Below, piece after piece: positions 17,568 through 26,994 of a stretch of 64,000 nucleotides of DNA. The translations under genes were made by a program, and so were the position numbers. How positions within the stretch are numbered: the first letter of the stretch is position 1; every line of letters starts with the position of its first letter. The notes under the pieces are model-generated. The model was not told the DNA's origin. It searched no databases and worked only from the letters and a program-made list of their open reading frames with translations. The stretch comes from Alphaproteobacteria bacterium (GTDB lineage Bacteria; Pseudomonadota; Alphaproteobacteria; Micavibrionales; Micavibrionaceae): positions 1 to 64,000 of the forward strand of contig JAJFGW010000018.1 in the NCBI GenBank assembly GCA_021775915.1, in the 5' to 3' direction.

Positions 17568-17870
17568 TTAGTTTTGAGTTTTTCCGTTAATACGATCTTT
17601 CAAGACGTGAGACGCCCTGAACACCAGAACTTTACGTGGTAAAATAGGCACTTCCACGCCCGTTTTAGGGTTACGGCCCACACGTTCGCCCTTTTGACGT
17701 ACTGAAAAACTGCCAAAAGAAGAAATTTTGACGTTCTCGCCCTTAACAAGCGCACCCATCATTTCATCCAGAACAGCTTCCACTAAGTCAGAAGAATCAT
17801 TGCGAGACAGACCCACTTCTTCATAAACCGCCTCGGCCAAATCGGCCCTTGTCATAGTACGACCAGTCAT
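17568..17870 (-). CDS. ihfA: Integration host factor alpha subunit
   Basis: 100 residues from the ATG at 17870, which has AAGGGG upstream; the longer open frame to 17942 has no counterpart in the family. IHF is a sequence-specific DNA-bending heterodimer. Features are [32 protein letters not shown] at the N-terminus, the [26 protein letters not shown] beta-arm region with the DNA-intercalating proline, and [15 protein letters not shown]. The beta subunit is not in this window. Part of the bamE-to-merR block. Confidence 0.93.
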   Translation of the reverse strand: MTGRTMTRADLAEAVYEEVGLSRNDSSDLVEAVLDEMMGALVKGENVKISSFGSFSVRQKGERVGRNPKTGVEVPILPRKVLVFRASHVLKDRINGKTQN

Positions 17871-18012
17871 TATAACCCCTTTCGGTGTCACCTTTTTTAA
17901 TGTGAATACAAAAACATTACCCTTAAGCATCGCGCTCGTCAACTTTCGAACGCAAAAAACTGATTCAATTCAAATAGTAACAGGATTTTCTTAAAATTAG
18001 GTTCAGGAGTTC

Positions 18013-18990
18013 TTAAAATCGCACTAGTGCCGCGCCCCATGTTAAACCGGCCCCTAACGCTTCTATCAGCAACAGGTCTCCCTGTTTTACTCTCCCCTGC
18101 TCCACCGCTTCGGCCAAAGCCAGGGGGATAGACGCCGCCGACGTATTGCCGTGCCGATCGACCGTTACGATCACTTTATCCATGCTCATGCCCAGCTTTT
18201 TGGCAGCGGCCTCAAGAATCCGAATATTGGCCTGATGGGGCAAAAGCCAGTCAATCTGCTCTGAAGTAATTTGATTACATTCAAGCACCTCAGCAACAAC
18301 TCCTGACATGTACTTAACAGCGCTACGAAAAACTTCTTTGCCTTCCATAACGATATGACCACTTTCCCCGGTTGTTGCCGGGCCGCCATTAACGTAGAGA
18401 ATGTCTTTCTGTGTACCGTCAGCGTATAAATGCGTTGAAAGTATGCCGCGATCATCAACGGTTCCCTGCCCGCTTTCATCGGCTTCAAGCACAACAGCCC
18501 CGGCGCCATCGCCGAATAAAACACAGGTCGTACGATCATTCCAGTCAACGATGGATGAAAACTTTTCCGCGCCAATAAGCAGCATCCGGCGCGCCTGCCC
18601 CGTTTTGATAAACATATCAGCAACGCTCAAGCCATAGACAAAGCCGGAGCACACCGCCTGCAAATCAAAAGCCGGGCCAATCCGAAGATTTAAGGCCGCC
18701 TGCACTTCCGCAGCGACCGAAGGGAAAGTATGGTTCGGCGTTGAAGTGCAAACGATAACACCGTCAATATCACTTCCTTCGTAACCACTGCGCGTAAGCG
18801 CTTCCTGCCCTGCTTTAACAGCCATATCGACCGTTGTTTCGCCTTCAGCAGCAATGCGCCGCTCACGAATGCCGGAACGCTGCACAATCCACTCATCGGA
18901 CGTATCAACCATTTTTTCAAGATCTGCATTCGTCAGTATCTTTTCCGGCAAATAAGCGCCGCAAGCTTTTATTACGGATCTAACAGTCAT
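18013..18990 (-). CDS. fabH: 3-oxoacyl-[acyl-carrier-protein] synthase III (KAS III)
   Basis: FabH condenses acetyl-CoA with malonyl-ACP to start fatty-acid synthesis. The 325-residue protein has the thiolase-fold triad: Cys 114 in DLQAVCSGF, His in LLPHQANIRI and Asn in HGNTSAAS. The C-terminal GAGLTWGAALVRF is typical. It overlaps plsX by 4 bp, the usual plsX-fabH coupling. Confidence 0.97.
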   Translation of the reverse strand: MTVRSVIKACGAYLPEKILTNADLEKMVDTSDEWIVQRSGIRERRIAAEGETTVDMAVKAGQEALTRSGYEGSDIDGVIVCTSTPNHTFPSVAAEVQAALNLRIGPAFDLQAVCSGFVYGLSVADMFIKTGQARRMLLIGAEKFSSIVDWNDRTTCVLFGDGAGAVVLEADESGQGTVDDRGILSTHLYADGTQKDILYVNGGPATTGESGHIVMEGKEVFRSAVKYMSGVVAEVLECNQITSEQIDWLLPHQANIRILEAAAKKLGMSMDKVIVTVDRHGNTSAASIPLALAEAVEQGRVKQGDLLLIEALGAGLTWGAALVRF

Positions 18991-20054
18991 GAAAAACCCT
19001 CTGATTGTCCGGCCATACCAGAGAAAAACGATTCCTGTCCCATAAGCTGCTCTATTTCATAGGCAACACGCTTATTATAACCTTGCTCTACAAGATTTGC
19101 GGCAACAAGAATTGCCTGAGAAAAACCGTAAACATCCATTCCGCCGTGACTTTTAACGCAAATACCGTTCAGCCCCAAAAACATCCCGCCATTATAAAAA
19201 CGCGGATCAACGCGTTTCTTAAGACGTTTTAAGGCGCCATACCCCAGCACTGCACTCAATCTGGAAAACAGCGAAGACATAAAGGCCTCTTTCAGAAAAT
19301 GCCCCGTCAAATCACCAACACCTTCCGCAACCTTCAGGGCCACATTGCCGGTAAAGCCATCGGTGACAACGACATTAACCGTACCGTTCGTGATATCGTG
19401 CCCCTCCACAAAACCACGGAAACGCCCTGGGAAATCAACATTTGATAAAATAGCCGCCGCTTCGCGTAATTGGTCCGGCCCCTTCATATCTTCCGAACCA
19501 ATATTCAACAGGCCGACACTGGGATTGTCCTGCCCTTTAATGATCCGCGCGCAAACGGCACCAAGCACCGCAAACTGCACCAAAATATGAGCATCGCAAG
19601 CCAGATTAGCGCCAAGGTCCAGCATAACCGTATCTTTTTGTTTTGACGGAAAGACACCGGCAATCGCCGGTCTATTAATACCGGGCAAACATTTAAGCAC
19701 CATTTTAGCCGTAGCCATAAGTGCCCCTGTATTGCCGGCGGAAACAATGCTCTGTGCTTCCCCCGATTTAACAGCATTAATAGCCATACGCATACTGGTA
19801 TCTTTCCGGCGTATTGCAGCCGAAAGTTTTTCATTATTTCCAATCGCCTGATCTGTATGACGAATTTCAGCAATAGCTTTTAGTTCGCTGTGTTTATCAA
19901 GAAAGGCCTGTATTTTGCGCTCATCGCCATAAAGGAGGAATTTTACCCCGCCGCCCAGCTCTTTTAAAGCTGTCGCCGCTGCGGGCACAACGACTTCCGG
20001 GCCAAAGTCTCCGCCCATAGCATCCAAAGCAATGGTTTGATTGTATGGTGTCAT
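18987..20054 (-). CDS. plsX: Phosphate acyltransferase PlsX
   Basis: PlsX converts acyl-ACP to acyl-phosphate for glycerolipid synthesis at the inner face of the membrane. 355 residues with the family hallmarks IALDAMGGDFGPEVVV at the N-terminus, SAGNTGALMATAKMVLKCLPGI, MLDLGANLACDAHILVQFAVLG and VVTDGFTGNVALKVAEG. It follows rpmF by 27 bp and overlaps fabH by 4 bp. Confidence 0.97.
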   Translation of the reverse strand: MTPYNQTIALDAMGGDFGPEVVVPAAATALKELGGGVKFLLYGDERKIQAFLDKHSELKAIAEIRHTDQAIGNNEKLSAAIRRKDTSMRMAINAVKSGEAQSIVSAGNTGALMATAKMVLKCLPGINRPAIAGVFPSKQKDTVMLDLGANLACDAHILVQFAVLGAVCARIIKGQDNPSVGLLNIGSEDMKGPDQLREAAAILSNVDFPGRFRGFVEGHDITNGTVNVVVTDGFTGNVALKVAEGVGDLTGHFLKEAFMSSLFSRLSAVLGYGALKRLKKRVDPRFYNGGMFLGLNGICVKSHGGMDVYGFSQAILVAANLVEQGYNKRVAYEIEQLMGQESFFSGMAGQSEGFS

Positions 20055-20081
20055 AAGCCCCTCGGGAGGGAAGGATCTGGG

Positions 20082-20261
20082 TTAATCTTGTTCTTCAATA
20101 ACCTGACGGCCCTTATACATACCGGTCGTCATATCAATATGATGACGGCGTACAGGTTCGCCCGTATTCTGGTCTTCGACCCAGTTTACGGTTTTCAGGG
20201 CATGGTGAGAACGACGTTTGTCACGCCGCGCTTTTGAAATTTTTCTCTTTGGAACAGCCAT
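20082..20261 (-). CDS. rpmF: 50S ribosomal protein L32
   Basis: 59 residues from the ATG at 20261, with AAAGGAT upstream. Starts [22 protein letters not shown], the invariant bL32 N-terminus, followed by a short C-terminal part typical of alphaproteobacteria that lacks the zinc-binding Cys set. It sits between the DUF177 gene and plsX, the common arrangement. Confidence 0.95.
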   Translation of the reverse strand: MAVPKRKISKARRDKRRSHHALKTVNWVEDQNTGEPVRRHHIDMTTGMYKGRQVIEEQD

Positions 20262-20341
20262 TATTATATCCTTTAAAATCTGCCCTTTAAAATCTGAGTG
20301 GCTTTGATAGCGGAAAATCAAGGCTGGCGCAAGGAAATTCT

Positions 20342-20950
20342 CTAACTTTCCCTGCCCTCCTTCTTTTTCCAGTTCTTTAACGCAGCAAAGGGATTTTGCC
20401 TTACCTTTGGTATTTTTCCCTCATCCTGCTCATTGGCGCCTTCAAAAACCACGCCTTCCTTATGAGGAAAAGGGTTTAGAACCAAAGACAGATGCTGCGT
20501 TACCAGCTCCCCGAGATCAATCTGCCCGTCTATCACAGGCTCCGGATCGTCTTTTTCCTCCAATATAACAAGCTCGGCATCAACAGTACGCCCCTGCCTT
20601 TCGTGACGCGCCCTTGTTATAGACACCGCGCTATCAGGGTTAGCGAACCAACCTTCGACAGGTGCCTCTATCTCTTCCTCGACAAGGTCAAGAGACACAA
20701 CACAGGACTGCGTCACCTTGGCTTTTAAAGCGCCGGTAACATGAAGAACAAGGTTCCCCGGATTGCGCTCAAGGGTCAACTTAGCCTCCAGAGAGTCTAC
20801 GGAAACAACCTGCAACCGCCGCGCAAGGTCTTTACGCTCCTGAGGTGACGCAGAAATAGAGGTTCGTAAAGGGGTCGAACCAATGTCATCAGCGTCAATT
20901 TTATGCGGCCATTCCGGTAATGTTTTTTCTACCATCTTCGCTTTCTTCAT
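20342..20950 (-). CDS. DUF177 / YceD-family protein
   Basis: Up to 202 residues; an internal ATG at 20935 is an alternative start. The domain (PF02620, YceD) is recognised by context upstream of rpmF and by features such as [36 protein letters not shown] and the acidic [32 protein letters not shown]. The conserved Cys in QSCVV is present. The family is linked to ribosomal RNA accumulation in other organisms. Its start lies up to 50 bp inside the preceding chaperone gene. Confidence 0.88.
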   Translation of the reverse strand: MKKAKMVEKTLPEWPHKIDADDIGSTPLRTSISASPQERKDLARRLQVVSVDSLEAKLTLERNPGNLVLHVTGALKAKVTQSCVVSLDLVEEEIEAPVEGWFANPDSAVSITRARHERQGRTVDAELVILEEKDDPEPVIDGQIDLGELVTQHLSLVLNPFPHKEGVVFEGANEQDEGKIPKVRQNPFAALKNWKKKEGRES

Positions 20951-21485
20951 AATTTATTGTTTTAAATTCAAGACAACCTTGCGCAAGCACTTCCCACGAC
21001 TGGCTCTTCAAATGAGCCGTACTTTCATGCATATAAAGCGCTATAATTTTTGCATGGTCTTCCTCTATCTTCGAAACAGAGCCATAAAGGTTCCTTTGCA
21101 CAGTCTCAACCAATTTAGAAGGGTCATCTTCGCGAATCGCTTTCTGATAGGAAATAGCCCGACCATTAAACCCCTTCATCATACGTTTCATATGCTTCGG
21201 AACGCCTAAATCACCAATACCCATTTCACGTAAGCTAAGATCCATCTCGCGAAACATCCGATCAAACAAGGCCTGCGCCAGCTTTTCGCCCTGCTTCCCT
21301 TCATCATGAAGGCGGTCCATCACCAAGAAAGCATGCAAGCACATCAGATCAAAACGCCCTGTGGTCGTATCAGGCACACCATATAATTCATAAAAAACAG
21401 GCTGACGGGACTGTTTAATGACGGCCTCATAAAGCCTTTCTGCAACCTGATTCTTTTCCTTTTTTCTTCTTAAAAGTGCAAACAT
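20901..21485 (-). CDS. Ubiquinol-cytochrome c chaperone-domain protein (CBP3-like)
   Basis: About 194 residues from the ATG at 21485 (MFALLRRKKEKN). It has the helical domain of the CBP3/UQCC1 family (PF03981), which helps assemble cytochrome b of the bc1 complex. Typical stretches are RLYEAVIKQSRQPVFYELYGVPDTTTGRFDLMCLH, LFDRMFREMDLSLREMGIGDLGVPKHMKRM and the FNGRAISYQKAI segment. It is divergent from bamE and its 3' end overlaps the DUF177 gene by up to 50 bp, a longer overlap than usual. Confidence 0.87.
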   Translation of the reverse strand: MFALLRRKKEKNQVAERLYEAVIKQSRQPVFYELYGVPDTTTGRFDLMCLHAFLVMDRLHDEGKQGEKLAQALFDRMFREMDLSLREMGIGDLGVPKHMKRMMKGFNGRAISYQKAIREDDPSKLVETVQRNLYGSVSKIEEDHAKIIALYMHESTAHLKSQSWEVLAQGCLEFKTINYEESEDGRKNITGMAA

Positions 21486-21574
21486 GTATACAAATCTCTT
21501 TTGCTTGATTGATTGTAGCGGCAATTAGCGCTATATCTCGAAACGGATATAACATGATCTTGATAAGAGAAGCT

Positions 21575-22027
21575 ATGAAAAAAATTTACCGCTTAACCCG
21601 TATCGCGCTTGGAGTAACTGTGGCAGCAACCTTTATCGGTGGCTGCACCCCCACACACAACGTACACGGCAACATGGTGCAGGACTATCAGCTCACCGAA
21701 GTTGCCACAGGCCAAGACAGCCGTACGGATGTATTAAGGAAGCTGGGGTCCCCCACAACCAAGGCTCCGTTTAATGACAATGTCTGGTACTATCTCGGAC
21801 AAAAAATGGAAAAGCGCGGCATTCTTGATTCAAAAGTCACCGAAGAACGCATTGTTGTTGTTTCTTTTGACGAAGACGGCATTGTCCAGAACATAGAAGA
21901 CATTGATAACGAACGCATTGCCCTGCCTTATGAACGTGGCAAGACTCCAACCTCTGGCAATGAGATGACTGTCCTGCAACAACTTTTGGGCAATCTTGGC
22001 AAATTTAATAGAGAAGAAACTGAATAA
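21575..22027 (+). CDS. bamE: BamE-like outer-membrane assembly lipoprotein (SmpA/OmlA)
   Basis: About 150 residues from the ATG at 21575; upstream in-frame starts precede a normal signal peptide and are rejected. The signal peptide ends in the lipobox FIGGC, so Cys 24 should be lipidated. The SmpA/OmlA fold shows in VATGQDSRTDVLRKLGSPTTKAPFNDNVWYYLG and in IVVVSFDEDGIVQNI. BamE is an accessory part of the beta-barrel assembly machine at the inner leaflet of the outer membrane. It is divergent from the bc1 chaperone gene and followed by a terminator. Confidence 0.92.
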   Translation: MKKIYRLTRIALGVTVAATFIGGCTPTHNVHGNMVQDYQLTEVATGQDSRTDVLRKLGSPTTKAPFNDNVWYYLGQKMEKRGILDSKVTEERIVVVSFDEDGIVQNIEDIDNERIALPYERGKTPTSGNEMTVLQQLLGNLGKFNREETE

Positions 22028-22071
22028 ATTATTTTACTTCTACGCCTCCGGAACTCCTCCAGAGTAAATAT

Positions 22072-22104
22072 AAAAAAAGCCCTGCCATTACAGCAGGGCT
22101 TTTC
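22072..22104. terminator. Bidirectional Rho-independent terminator between bamE and hppA
   Basis: An 8-bp stem (AGCCCTGC at 22078-22085 with GCAGGGCT at 22093-22100) closes a 7-base loop, with a run of A on the left and TTTT on the right. It lies between two convergent genes and can serve both. Confidence 0.9.
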
Positions 22105-22132
22105 TAATTTTTATTTAAAGCAACGCGCTGCG

Positions 22133-24232
22133 TTAACCCACGAAATACTTCGCTACAATCGCTACCAACAAAATAGCAACAATATTAACGATTTTGATCA
22201 GCGGGTTTATAGCAGGTCCAGCTGTGTCTTTGTATGGGTCACCAACTGTATCACCGGTTATGGCAGCTTTGTGAGCCTCAGAGCCCTTACCGCCGTAATT
22301 ACCGTCTTCAATCAGTTTCTTGGCATTGTCCCAGCAACCGCCGCCTGATGTCATCGAAAGAGCAACAAATAAACCGGTTACAATCGTGCCTAGCAACATG
22401 CCACCCAGAGCCTGAAAGGCGGGAACCATCGAGCCGCTAACACCCCATGCCACACCGAAAAGAATAACAGGGGCAACAATAGGAAGCAGAGAAGGAACAA
22501 CCATCTCCTTGATCGCAGCGCGGGTCAAAAGGTCTACAGCTTTGCCGTATTCCGGCTTGGCTTTGCCTTCCATGATACCCTTGATTTCCTTGAACTGACG
22601 ACGCACTTCAACAACCACACTAGCAGCCGCACGGCCAACAGCCTTCATTGATAACGCTCCAAACAAATAAGGAAGCATACCACCCATGAACAAGCCAATG
22701 ACCACAAAAGGATCTTGCAGCGGGAACGTGATGCCTGCCAGATCAGGCAAGTAATGCTTGATCTCTTCTGTATAGGCCGCAAACAGTACCAGAGCCGCAA
22801 GACCGGCAGAACCAATAGCATAGCCTTTGGTTACAGCCTTTGTCGTGTTACCGACAGCATCCAGAGCATCTGTCGTTTCTCTGACTTTCTTCGGCAAATC
22901 AGCCATCTCGGCAATACCACCGGCATTATCCGTTACAGGACCGTAAGCATCCAGAGCCACAACCATTCCAGCCAATGACAGCATAGTCGTTGCCGCAATA
23001 GCGATACCATAGATACCGGCCTGTGAATAAGCGAAGAAAATTCCACCGCAAATCACAATCACAGGAAGCGCAGTGGCCTCCATAGACACAGCCAGCCCCT
23101 GGATCACATTAGTGCCGTGACCCGTTTCAGATGCTTTGGCAACCGATATAACCGGACGGTAATTTGTGCCCGTGTAATATTCAGTGATCCAAATAATCAG
23201 ACCGGTAACACTCAGACCCGTTAAGACACACCAGAATAACTTCACGCAGTTAATCAGCGAGCCATCTGCCAGAGGTATAGGACTGTAAACATTGAAATTT
23301 GCCAGCATCATGGCAATCAAGATACCTGCAAATAAAGCACTGGCAATGAACCCCTTATAAAGAGCCCACATAATGTTAGTGCTACCATTTTCAAGGTTCA
23401 CAAAGAATGTGCCACCTATCGAAGCAAGGATACAAAGAGCGCCAATCATCAACGGTAACATCATCATCGGCATAATTGCTTCCGGAGCAAAGACACTTGA
23501 TGCAATCAACATTGTTGCGACAATTGTCACAGCATATGTTTCAAAAAGGTCAGCGGCCATACCTGCACAATCGCCAACATTATCACCAACATTGTCAGCA
23601 ATCGTTGCCGGGTTGCGTGGATCATCTTCAGGGATACCTGCTTCAACCTTACCAACCATATCACCGCCAACATCAGCACCTTTAGTAAAGATACCGCCGC
23701 CAAGACGGGCAAAAATAGAAATAAGAGAAGCCCCGAACCCGAGACCAACAAGACCTTCCAGAATGCCGCGCACATCAAATGCCAGATATTCCAGCACCAT
23801 ATAGTAGACACCCACTCCCAAAAGACCGAGCCCCACAACCAGCATACCGGTCACCGCACCTGATTTAAATGCCACGTTCAAGGCTTCGGTGATGCTCGTT
23901 CTCGCAGCCTGTGCCGTACGCACATTAGCTCTGACAGAAACATGCATGCCAATATATCCGGCAAGACCTGAAAGAACGGCACCGATAATAAAGCCAGCAG
24001 AAACATGCGCCCCCAGTAACAGGAACAACAAAAATGCAACAACAACACCAACTATGGCAATCGTTTTATATTGACGGTTCAGATAGGCCATAGCCCCTTC
24101 TTGAATAGCAGAAGCAATTTCCTGCATCCGTTCTGTACCTGCGTCATAAGCCAAAACTTTACGGGCCGTGTATTGCCCGTAAATCAAGGCCAGAACCCCG
24201 GCACATAAAACCATAAGATAAATTTCTATCAT
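22133..24232 (-). CDS. hppA: Membrane-bound proton-pumping pyrophosphatase, K+-independent type
   Basis: The 699-residue protein couples pyrophosphate hydrolysis to proton pumping. It has about 16 membrane segments and the catalytic motif [22 protein letters not shown], the paired acidic motifs [18 protein letters not shown], and a second acidic set near the C-terminus ([27 protein letters not shown]). In [10 protein letters not shown] the Lys and Thr at the positions that define ion dependence mark it as K+-independent. It should recycle pyrophosphate from biosynthesis to keep up the proton gradient. A GAGGG sequence precedes the start. Confidence 0.95.
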   Translation of the reverse strand: MIEIYLMVLCAGVLALIYGQYTARKVLAYDAGTERMQEIASAIQEGAMAYLNRQYKTIAIVGVVVAFLLFLLLGAHVSAGFIIGAVLSGLAGYIGMHVSVRANVRTAQAARTSITEALNVAFKSGAVTGMLVVGLGLLGVGVYYMVLEYLAFDVRGILEGLVGLGFGASLISIFARLGGGIFTKGADVGGDMVGKVEAGIPEDDPRNPATIADNVGDNVGDCAGMAADLFETYAVTIVATMLIASSVFAPEAIMPMMMLPLMIGALCILASIGGTFFVNLENGSTNIMWALYKGFIASALFAGILIAMMLANFNVYSPIPLADGSLINCVKLFWCVLTGLSVTGLIIWITEYYTGTNYRPVISVAKASETGHGTNVIQGLAVSMEATALPVIVICGGIFFAYSQAGIYGIAIAATTMLSLAGMVVALDAYGPVTDNAGGIAEMADLPKKVRETTDALDAVGNTTKAVTKGYAIGSAGLAALVLFAAYTEEIKHYLPDLAGITFPLQDPFVVIGLFMGGMLPYLFGALSMKAVGRAAASVVVEVRRQFKEIKGIMEGKAKPEYGKAVDLLTRAAIKEMVVPSLLPIVAPVILFGVAWGVSGSMVPAFQALGGMLLGTIVTGLFVALSMTSGGGCWDNAKKLIEDGNYGGKGSEAHKAAITGDTVGDPYKDTAGPAINPLIKIVNIVAILLVAIVAKYFVG

Positions 24233-24354
24233 TTCATTCCCTCTTTTTTTCCTTTTTTGTTAGGAAAACCAATAGTTAAAGACGGTTGAAAATGCACAAT
24301 TCCGGGCAACAAGGCAAGTCTGTTTTTGCCAATTTCTGTATTTCCCCAAAAATA

Positions 24355-24381
24355 AATAAAAAAAGCCCGGAATTTCCGGGC
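24355..24381 (-). terminator. Rho-independent terminator downstream of fliL
   Basis: GCCCGGAA at 24365-24372 and TTCCGGGC at 24374-24381 form a strong stem. On the minus strand it is followed by a T-rich tract (A-rich on the plus strand at 24346-24364). It lies 24 bp past the fliL stop. Confidence 0.8.
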
Positions 24382-24405
24382 CTGTGACGAGAATTATAAA
24401 CTCAC

Positions 24406-24930
24406 TTATATAGGGCGCTGCTGCACAACCTGTAACAAAACATCCTTAACCACATCATCTCCCATGACCCTGTTACTTATAGAACCAAGACGCTTTTTAA
24501 TGACTCCCACTTGCAGAACCCCACCGCGAAGAGCCGCGTGCTTATTTAACACGCCATATAAATCCTGAATAAAAGCATCCTTCAAGCGCGGTTCAAGATT
24601 TCTTACCTTCCCGGCATCCTTATCGCTACCCACTTCTATAACCACAACAATGATGACAGTCTGGCTGACACCATTTTGATCCACAATAGGAAGAACAAGG
24701 GGGGAAAGCTCTACAAATTCATGTTTATTGGCTTCACTCGCATCGACACCATGACCGCCTTTTGCCTCTTTAGCTTCTTTAGCTTCTTTGTGATCTCCAT
24801 TCTCACCAATAGCCGCTTCAGCGGGCTGCTGAAAATAGAAATAAGCCCCGGCAGCACCGCCACCGAGGATTAGAACAACCATCAAAGCCAGAAAAGCTAA
24901 TTTCATTAAACGCCCTACTCCAAAAAACAT
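24406..24930 (-). CDS. fliL: Flagellar basal-body-associated protein FliL
   Basis: 174 residues from the ATG at 24930, with GAAGGG just upstream; an internal ATG at 24906 is possible. A single N-terminal membrane anchor (LAFLALMVVLILGGGAAG) is followed by a charged EAKEAKEAKGGHG linker. A periplasmic FliL domain ends with the typical LKDAFIQDLYGVLNKH and IKKRLGSISNRVMGDDVVKDVLLQ. FliL surrounds the stator units and supports torque under load. It stands alone here with no fliM or fliN next to it; motA and motB are 12 kb away. Confidence 0.85.
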   Translation of the reverse strand: MFFGVGRLMKLAFLALMVVLILGGGAAGAYFYFQQPAEAAIGENGDHKEAKEAKEAKGGHGVDASEANKHEFVELSPLVLPIVDQNGVSQTVIIVVVIEVGSDKDAGKVRNLEPRLKDAFIQDLYGVLNKHAALRGGVLQVGVIKKRLGSISNRVMGDDVVKDVLLQVVQQRPI

Positions 24931-24971
24931 AAACCCTTCTACATTCTCAAGAATAACGTGATATATTTAAT

Positions 24972-24987
24972 TTAATCTTAGGTTAAC
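24972..24987 (-). promoter_or_regulatory. CtrA-type binding site upstream of fliL
   Basis: TTAATCTTAGGTTAAC matches the full CtrA consensus TTAA-N7-TTAAC without mismatch. It lies 42 bp upstream of the fliL start, where CtrA would contact a flagellar promoter. Reading is from the consensus known in Caulobacter and relatives. Confidence 0.7.
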
Positions 24988-24996
24988 AAAGCATTT

Positions 24997-25012
24997 GATT
25001 TAAATTTAAATC
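24997..25012. repeat. Perfect 16-bp AT palindrome upstream of fliL
   Basis: GATTTAAATTTAAATC is identical to its reverse complement and lies 10 bp beyond the CtrA-type site. It could be an additional protein-binding site, or chance in a very AT-rich spacer. Confidence 0.5.
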
Positions 25013-25092
25013 TAAAAATATGAACAAAAGCTAATAGAAATAAAAACATATAAATATCAAAGACTTAAATGGAAGTATTCTCTCAGCTGATC

Positions 25093-25956
25093 CTACTTCA
25101 TGACCTTTAGCTTTTCACTCTCTGAGGTTGCATTGTAAGCATGTTCCGCACCCGGAAAACGACGCGCCCTGACATCATCAGCATAGAGGGTTATTGCCTT
25201 CTCAATATCCAAAGATACGTTCGTATATTGTTTAACAAATTTCGGCACATTATGACCTACCCCATGACCCGAAAGGCCAATCATATCCTCAGTGACCAAA
25301 ATTTGCCCGTCACACACGGAAGACGCACCTATTCCAATGGTCGGAATGGATATGTCTTGCGTCACTTTTGCCGCCAGATCTGTGTCTACACACTCAAGAA
25401 CAAGACCAAACGCACCGGCTTTTTCTATAGCACGGGCATCATTCATGATCTTATCTTGCTCCCGATCAGTACGCCCCATGACCCGGTAGCCTCCTGTCGC
25501 ATGCACCGATTGCGGCTGAAGACCTATATGCCCCATAACCGCAATGCCACGGCTCGATAAAAACGCCACGGTCTCAGCCATCTCCGCGCCACCTTCCAAC
25601 TTCACAGCAGCAGCGCCCGTCTCTTTCATAATCAGCGCCGCATTATGAAATGCCTGTGAAGCACTCTCCTGATAAGAGCCAAAAGGCATATCAACAACAA
25701 CAAGCGCCTTTTCCGTTGCCCCAACAACGGCGCGCCCATGGTTCACCATCATATCAACTGACACTGGAACGGTGCTCTCCATACCGTAGAGAACCATGCC
25801 TAAACTATCACCGACCAGAACCAGGTCAGCATGCTGATCCGCCATACGTGCAACAGGCGCCGTATAAGCCGTCAGACAAACAATCGGATCACGCCCCTTC
25901 TTTTGAGCAATGCCCCTAATTGTCGTGCGTTTTACGCCTGTTTTCTGCGTACTCAT
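25093..25956 (-). CDS. panB: 3-methyl-2-oxobutanoate hydroxymethyltransferase
   Basis: PanB adds a hydroxymethyl group from methylene-tetrahydrofolate to ketoisovalerate, the first step to pantothenate and CoA. The 287-residue protein shows the metal-binding region LVLVGDSLGMVLYG, VDMPFGSYQ, AAAVKLEGG, and the C-terminal TIGIGASSVCDGQILV. It lies 10 bp downstream of nusB on the same strand. Confidence 0.96.
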   Translation of the reverse strand: MSTQKTGVKRTTIRGIAQKKGRDPIVCLTAYTAPVARMADQHADLVLVGDSLGMVLYGMESTVPVSVDMMVNHGRAVVGATEKALVVVDMPFGSYQESASQAFHNAALIMKETGAAAVKLEGGAEMAETVAFLSSRGIAVMGHIGLQPQSVHATGGYRVMGRTDREQDKIMNDARAIEKAGAFGLVLECVDTDLAAKVTQDISIPTIGIGASSVCDGQILVTEDMIGLSGHGVGHNVPKFVKQYTNVSLDIEKAITLYADDVRARRFPGAEHAYNATSESEKLKVMK

Positions 25957-25966
25957 AAAAACACCC

Positions 25967-26455
25967 TTAAATATCCCGTACGGTCTTGCTTACATTATCA
26001 AGAATACCATTCACAAGTTTGGATTCGCCGCCCTCATAAAAAGCATGAGTAACCTCCAGGTAATCCGAAATAATAATCGGCGCATCTATGTCATGATGTG
26101 CAAGCAACTCAAAAGCACCACAAAGCAAAACGCTCCCCAAAAGAGGTTCCATAGAATCGAGGGAAGCAGAGGATTTGGATTTATTTTGCTCCGACAAAAG
26201 AGTATCAATGACCTCTTTAATATCACTCTGACGATCGCTTACACCATCAACAATACCCTCAAAAAGAATACCATCAGGCAGCACCATTTCCTGCTCCTCT
26301 AACGGCACCCCCATACGATGAGCCTTAAACTCACTAATCACAGATTTTGCGCTCTGATCATTCGCTTTCATTTGGTACACAGCCTGTACAGCAGCCAAAC
26401 GCGCCGCTGTTTGGCGCGCTATTTTCGATCCCTTATTCTTATTACTCTGACTCAT
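25967..26455 (-). CDS. nusB: Transcription antitermination factor NusB
   Basis: 162 residues, all helical. NusB binds boxA RNA with S10 to prevent early termination in rRNA operons. Features are ARQTAARLAAVQAVYQM at the N-terminus, DTLLSEQNKSK, LLGSVLLCGAFELLAHHDIDAPIIISDYLEVTHAFYEGGESKLVNGILD, the last being the most diagnostic. AAGGGTG lies before the ATG. The upstream side is the 811-bp gap described separately. Confidence 0.92.
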   Translation of the reverse strand: MSQSNKNKGSKIARQTAARLAAVQAVYQMKANDQSAKSVISEFKAHRMGVPLEEQEMVLPDGILFEGIVDGVSDRQSDIKEVIDTLLSEQNKSKSSASLDSMEPLLGSVLLCGAFELLAHHDIDAPIIISDYLEVTHAFYEGGESKLVNGILDNVSKTVRDI

Positions 26456-26994
26456 ATAATAGACACCCTTAAAAAAACACGCTTTGCTTTAACATCTTTT
26501 GGCAGTCTTAGCAGCAAAAACATGCCGAAATAAGAAATACAAATTAAAAAAGCATTTTAGAGCCTGAACGATCCAGACCTCTTTTTAAGATAGCCTGAGA
26601 TAACTCCAGAACCATCACAACAAAAACAACTTTACAGAACATTGAGGTAGTCAAAAAAACAGCGCTTTAGCATCAAAGCGGCAAAAAAAGATCAAATAAG
26701 CATCAAATCGAGATCAAAATATACAGCAAAACAAGGCCATGACTTCAATGAAACTTTCACAACAAGTCTTTTGATTTTAAAAAATCCAACCTTTTGTTTT
26801 CAATAACAATAGTGACTGGGCTTGCTTTCCTCTTAAAATCTTTCTAACTAACTTATAAATATAGAGTTTCATTAAAACCCAATGGGTTTCAGGGAGAGGC
26901 AACGCCTCTTAATATAGCAGAGTTGGTTTAACTTGTTTCATCGCCTCTATTCTCAATCCTCTTTGAAAATAAGGAAGAAGGCGTAATCGCATCA

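Noticed and set aside
17990-18008. Second CtrA site upstream of ihfA (TTAA-N7-TTCA)
   Set aside because: The second half-site has a mismatch and the position is downstream of fabH rather than in a clear promoter.
23373-23804. 143-codon plus-strand open frame within hppA
   Set aside because: Antisense shadow of a well-conserved membrane protein; Ile/Ala/Pro-rich with no domain.
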